Shown here piece after piece: positions 52,943 to 60,717 of a DNA stretch of 64,000 bases. The translations under genes and the position numbers were made by a program. Each line of letters starts with the position of its first letter. Position 1 is the first letter of the stretch. The stretch lies in the NCBI GenBank assembly GCA_045647865.1, contig JAZRMW010000001.1, positions 1 to 64,000 on the forward strand. The letters are read 5' to 3'. This DNA is from Phocaeicola_A sp045647865 (lineage in GTDB: Bacteria; Bacteroidota; Bacteroidia; Bacteroidales; Bacteroidaceae). A model generated the notes under the pieces. That model saw only the letters and a list, made by a program, of their open reading frames with translations. It had not been told where the DNA came from and did not search any database.

Positions 52943-53842
52943 CTATTCCCTTCGGATACTAATATTTTGAACATCAACACGCATTTCTGCATCACGCGAA
53001 CGACATTTTCCTTTCCATTTCATAAATTCGCTGTATGAGAGCATCCGTGGAAGGTTATCTTTTACGGATGCATCCGTTGCCTTGATAAATTCATTCGGAG
53101 AAAACATAATATAAATAATGTTTTGCTCTATACTCTTTTGGGCAGTCAAAGTATATTCATCAACAATATCCTTTTGAGCAACAGGTGCATCTTTCCGAGA
53201 AAACAAAACGTGACGTTCACCATGTTTGACAAACTCTTTTCCATCAGCATCTTCACGATAAGGATACAAACAATATACATTATGTTCTGCATCCTGCAAA
53301 TAGACAGCCAAATAACCATCTACAGGAGTTTCGAATGATACGAACAAATCATCACCTGCATAAAATTCTACATCAATATTCTTATCTGTTGTCCCATTTC
53401 GAAGAATCTTAGCTTTGAAGTCAACTACAGAAGATGAAATTTCACGCGCCTTTCCATAAACCCGAGCAATATATACAATATTATCATTGATTAATTTCTT
53501 TTCAGTTTCGGGTTCCTTGATATCTTCAAGCCATTCACCTTTCACAACAGTTTCTGCAACTGATACAAAATCGACATAGGATTTTCCACTTTTATTTTCA
53601 ACAATGGAACCATCTGCTTGTGTAATCAATGTTCCAAATTCTGCTGCTAAAGCTTCAATTTTAGCTCTTTCTATCGCGGTTCTAAAAGCTTCGGCAGGAG
53701 ACATCGTCTCTGGTGCATAATACGTATATTCCCCCTTTACTTTTTGGATGCGTTGTGCCCCGACATTAAGACACAAGCATCCAAGAAGCAAACATGTTAT
53801 GATTATTCGCAAATGTGAAGTCATTATTCCCTTAAATTTCAA
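52943..53842 (-). CDS. DUF4384 domain exported protein
   Basis: This 299-residue protein has a signal peptide (IIITCLLLGCLCLNVGAQ); ATG 53824 is an alternative start. The N-terminal part (about 45-115) has SPAEAFRTAIERAKIEALAAE, an LPP20/FlgT-N-like pattern. The C-terminal part (about 155-280) matches DUF4384: LFVSFETPVDGYLAVYLQDA, VYCLYPYREDADGKEF and YIMFSPNEF. DUF4384 proteins are envelope proteins of unclear role. It is the middle gene of the operon, 14 nt after the LPP20-like gene. Confidence 0.82.
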   Translation of the reverse strand: MKFKGIMTSHLRIIITCLLLGCLCLNVGAQRIQKVKGEYTYYAPETMSPAEAFRTAIERAKIEALAAEFGTLITQADGSIVENKSGKSYVDFVSVAETVVKGEWLEDIKEPETEKKLINDNIVYIARVYGKAREISSSVVDFKAKILRNGTTDKNIDVEFYAGDDLFVSFETPVDGYLAVYLQDAEHNVYCLYPYREDADGKEFVKHGERHVLFSRKDAPVAQKDIVDEYTLTAQKSIEQNIIYIMFSPNEFIKATDASVKDNLPRMLSYSEFMKWKGKCRSRDAEMRVDVQNISIRRE

Positions 53843-53856
53843 CTAATCATCAACAA

Positions 53857-54519
53857 TTACATGCTTTCACGAACCATCTTTTCCAAAATTGCATCCAACT
53901 TGCCAGACAAGTCATCGCCCTTAGCTTTCATATTCTGACGAATAGCATCCTTAGCAGCTTCAATGGCAAGTCCACTGTTATAAGCAACTCTTACAAGTAC
54001 TTCTTTGTTGCCATTTTCGAGGGTACGATACATTTCGGCAACAGTAATAATACGACCCAATTTCTGGGTAATCAAAGCCTTGCTTGTCATGGTAGTCTCA
54101 GACAATGAAGCAGCTTCGCCAGCCGTCAACTGTTTGTTAGAAACCAGTCCTTCCACCAAAGCACTTACTTCTGTTTGGATACTACCTGCCATATTCTGTT
54201 TGGCAAGCTGCAAAGCTTGCATCTTAGCTGCATCATAATGTTCACCGATAGACATAGCATTACCCATCACATATTTAGGAAGTCCACTGTCTGCAATGTC
54301 ATACTCCATCATATAAGCCCTGTCAAGTTGTTTCTCTATGGGGAGTGCACCAGGAGCGACTTTCCAACCCTCTTTTTTAAATTGTTTTGCCTCCTTACGA
54401 GCATCCTTACTCGCTTTCTTGTTCATCTCTTTTCTGATTTCATCAGTAGTTTTCTGTGCATAAGTTGCAGTTGTTCCAATCAAGAACATGGCCATAATGG
54501 CGAATAACACTTTTTTCAT
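53857..54519 (-). CDS. LPP20-like exported protein
   Basis: This 220-residue protein has a signal peptide ending ATYAQ. A lysine-rich helical segment follows (EIRKEMNKKASKDARKEAKQ), then an LPP20/DUF-type alpha-beta region (AAKMQALQLAKQNMAGSIQTEV; TVAEMYRTLENGNKEVLVRVAY) and a C-terminal helix. It is the first gene of the three-gene operon with a minus-strand -7 box at 54620-54613. The shared LPP20-like theme with the next gene suggests a common envelope complex; that is inference. Confidence 0.75.
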   Translation of the reverse strand: MKKVLFAIMAMFLIGTTATYAQKTTDEIRKEMNKKASKDARKEAKQFKKEGWKVAPGALPIEKQLDRAYMMEYDIADSGLPKYVMGNAMSIGEHYDAAKMQALQLAKQNMAGSIQTEVSALVEGLVSNKQLTAGEAASLSETTMTSKALITQKLGRIITVAEMYRTLENGNKEVLVRVAYNSGLAIEAAKDAIRQNMKAKGDDLSGKLDAILEKMVRESM

Positions 54520-54612
54520 AATTCTAAATTTTAGTTATTAATATCCTGTTTAATAGTTTGAAATCAACGGATTAAATCCTAAAAAAGGTAATTATTCCGC
54601 ACATTTTGATGA

Positions 54613-54620
54613 CAAATGTA
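54613..54620 (-). promoter_or_regulatory. -7 box of the LPP20-DUF4384 operon
   Basis: TACATTTG on the minus strand matches the consensus, 94 nt upstream of the first gene. Apart from this and the divergent PL1 box, the 330-nt spacer 54520-54849 shows no other feature. Confidence 0.5.
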
Positions 54621-54804
54621 AAGGTTATATATTAAAAAAAGAAAGAAAGGGGTGTAAAAAATGTTAAGAATGGGATATTTGTAGCCGTAAAAGAGACATT
54701 TACACGACCAAACCAATACCTAAATTCTAAAATAAACACGTCCAAAAACAATCATATATTTAAGAAAAACGGAAATACTTGTACTGTTTTCCATAAAATA
54801 TGCG

Positions 54805-54812
54805 TACATTTG
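54805..54812 (+). promoter_or_regulatory. -7 box of the pectate lyase gene
   Basis: TACATTTG matches TAnnTTTG, 37 nt before the PL1 ATG. The -33 element is unclear; TTG lies 23 nt upstream. Confidence 0.5.
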
Positions 54813-54849
54813 TCGCGAGATACACGTAACAAACCAAAATAATAAATAT

Positions 54850-57033
54850 ATGGGAAGAATATTCACACTTTTACCTTATCTTCTATTAGTTCTATTGACT
54901 TGTAGCCCTACACAAGCCATCACTATCAACGAAGCGAGTGGTTGGATAGAGTCTGCCTACGTGACATGGACACCTGTAGAGGGAGCAGCCAACTACCGGG
55001 TGCAATGCCGCCAATCGAAAGGTGAATATTTCACATTGGATGCTTCACTCGTACGCAATTATGGTTCGTATGGAAGAGCAGATATTCTAGGACTGCAAGC
55101 TGGTGAATACCAATTCCGCTTGATGGCTTTGGATGCCGAAGGTAATGAAATCATTGGAGAGTCTGCCGAAACGGCACTCCTACCCGTCCGTAGCCACGAC
55201 CGTGGAGGTTTTGCCCATCTGAACCATTCGGGTATAGGAGCATACAATGACGACGGTACTCTAAAAAATGGGGCCAAAGTCATCTATGTAACCGCCAAAA
55301 CAGCTAGGACGGTCACTTGTGAAGTAAAGACCAGTAGCAACGGAGCTCCACAGACATTCACGGGTTTACAAACCATCCTTGATGCCCGACAAAAAGGATA
55401 CGACAAAACACCGTTGGCCATCCGCATCATCGGTACCATCGAAGCTGCGGATATGGATAAGTTCTCCAGCAGTTCCGAAGGACTTCAACTCAAGGGAAAA
55501 AGTGCCTACTCCGAAATGAACATCACACTGGAGGGTGTAGGAAATGACGCAACTATACGCGGATTCGGTATGTTGATTCGCAATTGCAAAAGTGTAGAAA
55601 TCCGCAATTTGGGCATTATGCTCTGCATGGACGATTGTATTTCCATTGACTCAGACAATAGCCACTGCTGGGTTCACCACATCGACTTCTTCTACGGACA
55701 GACGGGCGGCGATAGCGACCAGACCAAGGGTGACGGTTCACTTGATTGCAAAGGCGACTCGCAATACATGACATTCTCCTACAATCACTTCTGGGATTGT
55801 GGAAAAATGGCCTTATGCGGAATGACTAATGAGAGTGGCGAAAACTTCATCACTTATCATCACAACTGGTTCGATCATAGCGACTCGCGCCATCCACGTG
55901 TACGCACTATGACAGTACACGTTTATAACAACTATTTCGATGGAGTGGCCAAATACGGTGTGGGGGCAACCATGGGAAGCAATGTATTCGTGGAAAAAAA
56001 CTACTTCCGCAATGTCAATAAACCGATGCTTATCTCTCTACAAGGCAGTGATGTGGCTAGCGGAAACAAAGGCACCTTCTCTGGTGAAAACGGAGGAATG
56101 ATAAAATCCTACGGCAATGTATATGCAGAAAAGTCAGACAATTTCCGATTAGTCACTCACAAAGACAATAACACAGCCTTTGACTGCTACGAAGCCGCCA
56201 CACGCGACGAACAGGTACCTGCCACATACAAGACTCTGGTCGGAGGAACCACCTATAACAACTTTGATACCGACCCTGCCAAAATGTACATCTATACGGC
56301 AGATTTGGCTACAGACATACCCTCAATCGTCACAGGGTTCTATGGTGCCGGACGCATGCAACACGGAGATTTCCAATGGTTTTTTGATAACAGCGTAGAT
56401 GATATCGACTATGAAGTGAACACTGCTTTGAAAACAGCAATTACGAATTACACCACAAATTTAGTTGATATATACGGAAGCTCCGATGAACAGAATAAAG
56501 AGGAAGAAAATCCAGAAGAGGGAGGTGAAGACATCCCCGACACTCCGACAGTACCCGATAATGGCAATTATGCCTGCCACTTTACAGGACGCAAGCCATC
56601 GAACAGTTTCTACACCATCGTGGGCAACTATTCAAACAGTAAAGGAAAAGCTACGGTAAACGGTACAACATACACCGATTGTCTAAAGATTGAAAGCAGC
56701 ACCAGTATCAGTTTTACCACCACCGAAGAAATGATGCTCACACTGATTTTCGCCGAAGGTTCCATTCCCAACATCAAAATTGACGGAACAAGCGTAAGCG
56801 CAACCAATAGCAACATGATTACTTGTACATTAGCTGTTGGAACACACAAAATCACCAAAGACCGGACTTTCAATCTTTTCTATATCAATCTTACTCCCAC
56901 TGCTCATAGCATCGCCCATCCACAAACGAAAGCTAACGAACATGAGACATCCTACTACGATTTGCAAGGCCGACAGATACAGAATCCTTCACACGGTATA
57001 TATATATATAAAGGTAGAAAAGTCGTAAAATAA
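54850..57033 (+). CDS. Pectate lyase family 1 protein with FN3 and C-terminal domains
   Basis: This 727-residue secreted protein has a signal peptide (LLLVLLTCSPTQA). A fibronectin type III-like domain covers about 30-115 (YVTWTPVEGAANYRVQCRQS). The PL1 parallel beta-helix covers about 130-560, with calcium-site residues in DDCISIDSDNSHCWVHHID (about 261) and SLDCKGDSQYMTFSYNHF (about 297), and the catalytic arginine in SRHPRVRTM (about 346). An acidic linker (about 555-570) leads to a beta-domain. The end, LQGRQIQNPSHGIYIYKGRK, resembles type IX-style C-terminal sorting tails. It should cleave polygalacturonate by beta-elimination. Confidence 0.9.
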   Translation: MGRIFTLLPYLLLVLLTCSPTQAITINEASGWIESAYVTWTPVEGAANYRVQCRQSKGEYFTLDASLVRNYGSYGRADILGLQAGEYQFRLMALDAEGNEIIGESAETALLPVRSHDRGGFAHLNHSGIGAYNDDGTLKNGAKVIYVTAKTARTVTCEVKTSSNGAPQTFTGLQTILDARQKGYDKTPLAIRIIGTIEAADMDKFSSSSEGLQLKGKSAYSEMNITLEGVGNDATIRGFGMLIRNCKSVEIRNLGIMLCMDDCISIDSDNSHCWVHHIDFFYGQTGGDSDQTKGDGSLDCKGDSQYMTFSYNHFWDCGKMALCGMTNESGENFITYHHNWFDHSDSRHPRVRTMTVHVYNNYFDGVAKYGVGATMGSNVFVEKNYFRNVNKPMLISLQGSDVASGNKGTFSGENGGMIKSYGNVYAEKSDNFRLVTHKDNNTAFDCYEAATRDEQVPATYKTLVGGTTYNNFDTDPAKMYIYTADLATDIPSIVTGFYGAGRMQHGDFQWFFDNSVDDIDYEVNTALKTAITNYTTNLVDIYGSSDEQNKEEENPEEGGEDIPDTPTVPDNGNYACHFTGRKPSNSFYTIVGNYSNSKGKATVNGTTYTDCLKIESSTSISFTTTEEMMLTLIFAEGSIPNIKIDGTSVSATNSNMITCTLAVGTHKITKDRTFNLFYINLTPTAHSIAHPQTKANEHETSYYDLQGRQIQNPSHGIYIYKGRKVVK

Positions 57034-57082
57034 GAGGTAAAGGACAAAAATGGGAAAACAAAACGATTTTTTTCTAAAAAAG

Positions 57083-57114
57083 TTTGCACGTATCACAAAA
57101 TGTCCTTACCTTTG
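57083..57114 (+). promoter_or_regulatory. Promoter of tRNA-Gln
   Basis: TTTG (57083-57086) and TACCTTTG (57107-57114) are separated by 20 nt, matching the Bacteroides consensus. The box ends 18 nt before the tRNA. Confidence 0.8.
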
Positions 57115-57132
57115 CACCGCATTTAGCAAAAT

Positions 57133-57203
57133 TGGGGTATGGTGTAATGGTAACACTACAGATTCTGGTCCTGTCATTTATGGTTCGAGTCCATATACCC
57201 CAA
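57133..57203 (+). tRNA. tRNA-Gln (anticodon CTG)
   Basis: The cloverleaf has acceptor TGGGGTA/TACCCCA, D stem GTGT/ACAC, anticodon stem ACAGA/CCTGT (last pair A-C mismatched) with loop TTCTGGT, and T stem TATGG/CCATA with loop TTCGAGT. The anticodon is CTG. The U1-A72 first pair is characteristic of tRNA-Gln. CCA is not encoded. Confidence 0.9.
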
Positions 57204-57218
57204 CCAATAGGGGTGAGT

Positions 57219-57260
57219 GCCCGCTTCAATTAGGCTTCGGCCTTAGAGGCGGGCTTTTTT
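57219..57260 (+). terminator. Terminator of tRNA-Gln
   Basis: GCCCGC (57219-57224) pairs with GCGGGC (57249-57254), with extra pairing in the loop (AGGC/GCCT), and is followed by TTTTTT. It lies 15 nt after the tRNA and 12 nt from the end of the convergent ribD gene. Confidence 0.85.
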
Positions 57261-57271
57261 ATGCCCATACT

Positions 57272-58321
57272 TTATCTTCTGTAAATCTCTTTCCTATTTC
57301 CACGAATATACCCGACCTCCTTATTCAGATGCATTGGGAGCCTTGGAGCTTGTACACCATCACCCAAAACAATGGGAGCAATTTCCACATGAGCTTCATC
57401 CCAAGCCTGAGCGTCAATGAACCCTTGGATGAGAGTGGTTCCTCCCTCAACTAAGACGGATTGGATACGGCGAGCATAAAGTTCCGCCAACAACTGGGGG
57501 AGAATCGGTCGGGTAAAATCCAAAGTGACATATTTCACTCCTACACGATGGGGACAATCCTCACAGGCTGTAAAAACCAGTGTAGATACTGTACCGTCAA
57601 ACAAACGAAGTGTCTCAGGCAAAGACAGCTCACGGTCAATGACCACACGCAAGGGAGACTCACCCGGCCAATGACGGACAGTAAGCGAAGGATTATCGAG
57701 CAAAGCCGTTCGGCGTCCTACCATAATGGCCTGCACTCCGGCCCGTTGCCGATGGACAAGCATCGAAGTGTGAGCATTGGAAAAAACGACGGGAGAATCC
57801 TCAGACGAAGCACGATTCCTGTCAATGAAACCGTCAACCGATTGCGCCCATTTGAGAATTACATACGGCCGTTTCTCCGTATGATTGATAATGAAACGGC
57901 GGTTCAATTCCAAGCATTCCTGCTCAAGCACCCCTACAGTGACATCGATGCCAGCATCACGCAACTTTCTGATACCACGACCCGAAACTTCGGAGAAAGG
58001 ATCTACACAACCCACTACCACACGAGGTATCCCACACGAGATGATAAGGTCTGCACAAGGGGGAGTCTTTCCATAATGAGAACAAGGTTCCAAACTGACA
58101 TAAATGGTCGATTGTCTAAGTAACGGTTCATCCTCAGGACGCACCGAACACACAGCATTCACTTCTGCATGAGCCTCTCCGCAACGGATATGATACCCCT
58201 CACCAATGATACGGCCATCACATACAATAACCGCCCCTACCATAGGATTCGGTGCCGCATGCCCCCGTCCGCAACGAGCCAATTGGATACACCGTGCCAT
58301 GAATTTTTCATCTTCAGTCAT
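57272..58321 (-). CDS. ribD: Bifunctional riboflavin deaminase/reductase RibD
   Basis: This 349-residue enzyme performs steps two and three of riboflavin synthesis. The deaminase domain (about 1-145) has APNPMVGAV, the zinc histidine in CGEAHAEVNAV (about 50) and PCSHYGKTPPC (about 79-89). The reductase domain (about 150-349) has YVILKWAQSVDGFI and VLVEGGTTLIQGF. The start at 58321 (MTEDEKFM) fits the family; a frame start at 58375 would add 18 residues reaching toward the divergent prmC. It works with ribBA at 2.7 kb. Confidence 0.96.
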   Translation of the reverse strand: MTEDEKFMARCIQLARCGRGHAAPNPMVGAVIVCDGRIIGEGYHIRCGEAHAEVNAVCSVRPEDEPLLRQSTIYVSLEPCSHYGKTPPCADLIISCGIPRVVVGCVDPFSEVSGRGIRKLRDAGIDVTVGVLEQECLELNRRFIINHTEKRPYVILKWAQSVDGFIDRNRASSEDSPVVFSNAHTSMLVHRQRAGVQAIMVGRRTALLDNPSLTVRHWPGESPLRVVIDRELSLPETLRLFDGTVSTLVFTACEDCPHRVGVKYVTLDFTRPILPQLLAELYARRIQSVLVEGGTTLIQGFIDAQAWDEAHVEIAPIVLGDGVQAPRLPMHLNKEVGYIRGNRKEIYRR

Positions 58322-58344
58322 ACTACTGTTTCGTTTTTTATATC

Positions 58345-58352
58345 TATCTTTG
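58345..58352 (+). promoter_or_regulatory. -7 box of prmC
   Basis: TATCTTTG matches the consensus, 65 nt before the prmC ATG, in the spacer shared with divergent ribD. Confidence 0.45.
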
Positions 58353-58416
58353 TCGCAATTATCAGAATATAGCATCTATAAAATCCATCTATAGGAACTA
58401 TACTTTAATCATACAT

Positions 58417-59292
58417 ATGCCCAACAGATTCACCACCCTACGAACTTCCCTACAAGCCTGCTATCCTACAGGAGAGGCATCAGCCATTGCCCGCATGATA
58501 CTGACTGAATACTTCGGCATCAGCCCTATGGACATTTACATGGGCAAAGATATACATTTATCAGAAGATGACGAGCAGAAACTCGAAAATATTATCCAAC
58601 GTTTGCAAAATTACGAGCCTATACAATATATATTAGGCTACGCCCGATTTTGCGGAAGAGATTTTCATGTAGCATCCGGAGTGTTAATCCCCCGCCCCGA
58701 AACGGAAGAGTTGATAGAATTCATCCTACGTGACCATACAACCACCCAGCCTCACCGCATATTGGATATCGGTACAGGTAGCGGATGCATACCTATCACT
58801 TTGGCCCACCATTGGCCACAAAGTCACGTTGAAGGATGGGACATATCGCCCGAAGCCCTGGCCATTGCCCGTTGCAACAACGAAACACATCACACCGATG
58901 TCCTTTTTCGTCAGCACGACATCCTCCACTCCGAAGGAAGTCCTATACCGCAAGAAGGAGGATTCGACCTCATTGTCAGCAATCCTCCCTATATCAAGCA
59001 ATGTGAACGTGCATTGATGGAGCATAACGTACTGGATTGGGAACCCGAATTGGCACTCTTTGTACCCAACGAAGACCCTTTGCTTTTCTATCGAGCCATC
59101 ACCCAACGTGCCGCCAGCGGTTTACTCAATCCTGGTGGTAGCCTCTATTTCGAAATCAATCGTGAGCATGGTGCCGAGACGATGCATTTGTTGAAGGCAA
59201 ACGGATTCATCGATGTACAATTACTGAAAGACCTGTCTGGAAACGACCGGATAGTAAAGGGCATATTGACATTCAGGAGGCCAAAAATGTAA
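58417..59292 (+). CDS. prmC: Peptide chain release factor N5-glutamine methyltransferase
   Basis: This 291-residue SAM methyltransferase (HemK/PrmC family) methylates the Gln of the GGQ motif in release factors. It has an N-terminal helical domain, then YILGYARFCGRDFHVASGVL and IPRPETEEL (about 70-95), SAM loop LDIGTGSGCIPITLA (about 117-131) and the substrate motif SNPPYIKQ (about 189-196). It is divergent from ribD. No gene lies between it and pyrE, although recX often occurs there in related genomes as I recall. Confidence 0.95.
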   Translation: MPNRFTTLRTSLQACYPTGEASAIARMILTEYFGISPMDIYMGKDIHLSEDDEQKLENIIQRLQNYEPIQYILGYARFCGRDFHVASGVLIPRPETEELIEFILRDHTTTQPHRILDIGTGSGCIPITLAHHWPQSHVEGWDISPEALAIARCNNETHHTDVLFRQHDILHSEGSPIPQEGGFDLIVSNPPYIKQCERALMEHNVLDWEPELALFVPNEDPLLFYRAITQRAASGLLNPGGSLYFEINREHGAETMHLLKANGFIDVQLLKDLSGNDRIVKGILTFRRPKM

Positions 59293-59409
59293 AAAAAAGC
59301 GCCACCCATATAGAAACAGGACCATCGCCAACAATTCTATACCCTAACCTCCTGCACTCCTCAATAATGCATTTCTATACTTGAAAAAGTAAAAATAACC
59401 CCTTAATTT

Positions 59410-59440
59410 TTTGAGAATCCAACTTCTTTCCCTATTTTTG
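59410..59440 (+). promoter_or_regulatory. Promoter of pyrE
   Basis: TTTG (59410-59413) and TATTTTTG (59433-59440) are separated by 19 nt, 29 nt before the ATG. Confidence 0.75.
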
Positions 59441-59469
59441 CACCACATATCCTAAGAATAAGTCATTTT

Positions 59470-60102
59470 ATGAAAACATTAGAGAAGCTTTTCGCTGAAA
59501 AACTGTTGAAAATCAAAGCCATCAAGTTGCAGCCCGCCAATCCTTTTACTTGGGCTTCAGGATGGAAGTCTCCGTTCTATTGCGACAATCGCAAGACGCT
59601 CTCTTACCCCGCGTTACGCAATTTCGTAAAGTTGGAAATCGCTCGTCTCATTCAGGAGCAGTTCGGTGAGGTAGATGCCATTGCCGGTGTAGCTACAGGT
59701 GCAATACCTCAAGGCGCATTGGTTGCTGATGCGTTGAACTTGCCATTCGTTTACGTACGTTCTACTCCCAAAGATCACGGTTTGGAGAATCTTATCGAGG
59801 GCGAACTCCGTCCGGGCATGAAAGTGGTGGTTATCGAAGACCTCATCTCTACCGGTGGAAGCAGTTTGAAGGCCGTTGAAGCCATCCGACGCGATGGTTG
59901 TGAAGTTATCGGTATGGTAGCCTCTTATACTTATGGCTTCCCTGTAGCCATTGAGGCATTTGACAAAGCCAACGTAAAATTGGTAACACTCACTAACTAC
60001 GAAGCTGTGCTTGACGTAGCATTGCAAACAGGCTACATCAGTGAAGAAGATATCCCCGTGTTGGATTCATGGAGAAAAGATCCCGCACATTGGGAAGGAT
60101 AA
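59470..60102 (+). CDS. pyrE: Orotate phosphoribosyltransferase
   Basis: This 210-residue cytosolic enzyme makes orotidine 5'-phosphate from orotate and PRPP in pyrimidine synthesis. It has the N-terminal AIKLQPANPFTWASGWKSPF and CDNRKTLSYP region and the PRPP-binding motif VVVIEDLISTGGSS at about 119-132. It starts a same-strand series pyrE, SRPBCC protein, argH, but palindromes separate the genes. Confidence 0.97.
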   Translation: MKTLEKLFAEKLLKIKAIKLQPANPFTWASGWKSPFYCDNRKTLSYPALRNFVKLEIARLIQEQFGEVDAIAGVATGAIPQGALVADALNLPFVYVRSTPKDHGLENLIEGELRPGMKVVVIEDLISTGGSSLKAVEAIRRDGCEVIGMVASYTYGFPVAIEAFDKANVKLVTLTNYEAVLDVALQTGYISEEDIPVLDSWRKDPAHWEG

Positions 60103-60116
60103 TTTTTTAGTAATAA

Positions 60117-60193
60117 GTTACGAGCTACAAGCTACGAGAACCGCCTTTACGAATAGATGGTCGGGATACAACTCTTAGTTTGTAGCTCGTAAC
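60117..60193. repeat. Palindrome with TACGAGCTACAA words, copy 1
   Basis: GTTACGAGCTACAA (60117-60130) pairs perfectly with 60180-60193 across a 49-nt loop that contains a further GCTACGAG. It lies between pyrE and the SRPBCC gene. A related palindrome follows that gene. Confidence 0.75.
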
Positions 60194-60208
60194 TCATAAT
60201 TCTATACA

Positions 60209-60622
60209 ATGACAACATTTGAAAGCAGCATTAAGGTAATCCCCTTCAGCCAAGAAGCGGTTTACTCTAAAATCTCTGATTTGAACAATTTGGAGCAAGT
60301 CAAAGACCGTATTCCCCAAGACAAGATTCAAAATTTCGAGTTCGATACTGACTCCATCAACTTTACCGTATCCCCCATGGGCAACGTCTGTCTGCGCATC
60401 ATCGAACGCGAACCGTGTAAGCTGGTAAAATTCGAGACAGCCAACTCCCCTCTTCCTTTCAACCTATGGATTCAGTTGGTGGCAATTGATGACTCTCAGT
60501 GCAAAATGAAAATCACGGTAAAAGCCGAACTCAACCCCTTCATCAAAGGCATGGTATCCAAGCCCCACCAAGAAGGATTGGAAAAAATGGCCGAAATGAT
60601 TGCACAAATTCCGTTTAAATAA
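60209..60622 (+). CDS. SRPBCC / polyketide cyclase-like protein
   Basis: This 137-residue soluble protein begins FESSIKVIPFSQEAVYSKIS, the typical first strand and helix of the SRPBCC fold. It has an alternating strand middle and a long C-terminal helix (KPHQEGLEKMAEMIAQI). Ligand and function are unknown. It is bracketed by two related palindromes (60117-60193 and 60630-60699), and lies between pyrE and argH. Confidence 0.82.
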   Translation: MTTFESSIKVIPFSQEAVYSKISDLNNLEQVKDRIPQDKIQNFEFDTDSINFTVSPMGNVCLRIIEREPCKLVKFETANSPLPFNLWIQLVAIDDSQCKMKITVKAELNPFIKGMVSKPHQEGLEKMAEMIAQIPFK

Positions 60623-60629
60623 ATCAGCT

Positions 60630-60699
60630 ACAAGCTACGAGCTACAAGTGACAAGTTTGCCATACGGCACAAACGAATTACTTGTAGCTCGTAGCTTGT
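60630..60699. repeat. Palindrome with TACGAGCTACAA words, copy 2
   Basis: Arms 60630-60649 and 60680-60699 (20 nt, perfect; ACAAGCTACGAGCTACAAGT) enclose a 30-nt loop. The word is shared with copy 1 on the other side of the SRPBCC gene. Confidence 0.8.
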
Positions 60700-60717
60700 C
60701 CTCATAACTAAATTATT

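Noticed and set aside
57133..57203. Amber suppressor tRNA that could read the in-frame TAG codons
   Set aside because: The anticodon is CTG, an ordinary tRNA-Gln. No tRNA with anticodon CTA was seen in the window.
57461..58123. 220-codon plus-strand frame inside ribD
   Set aside because: It is the complement of conserved RibD reductase and deaminase motifs.
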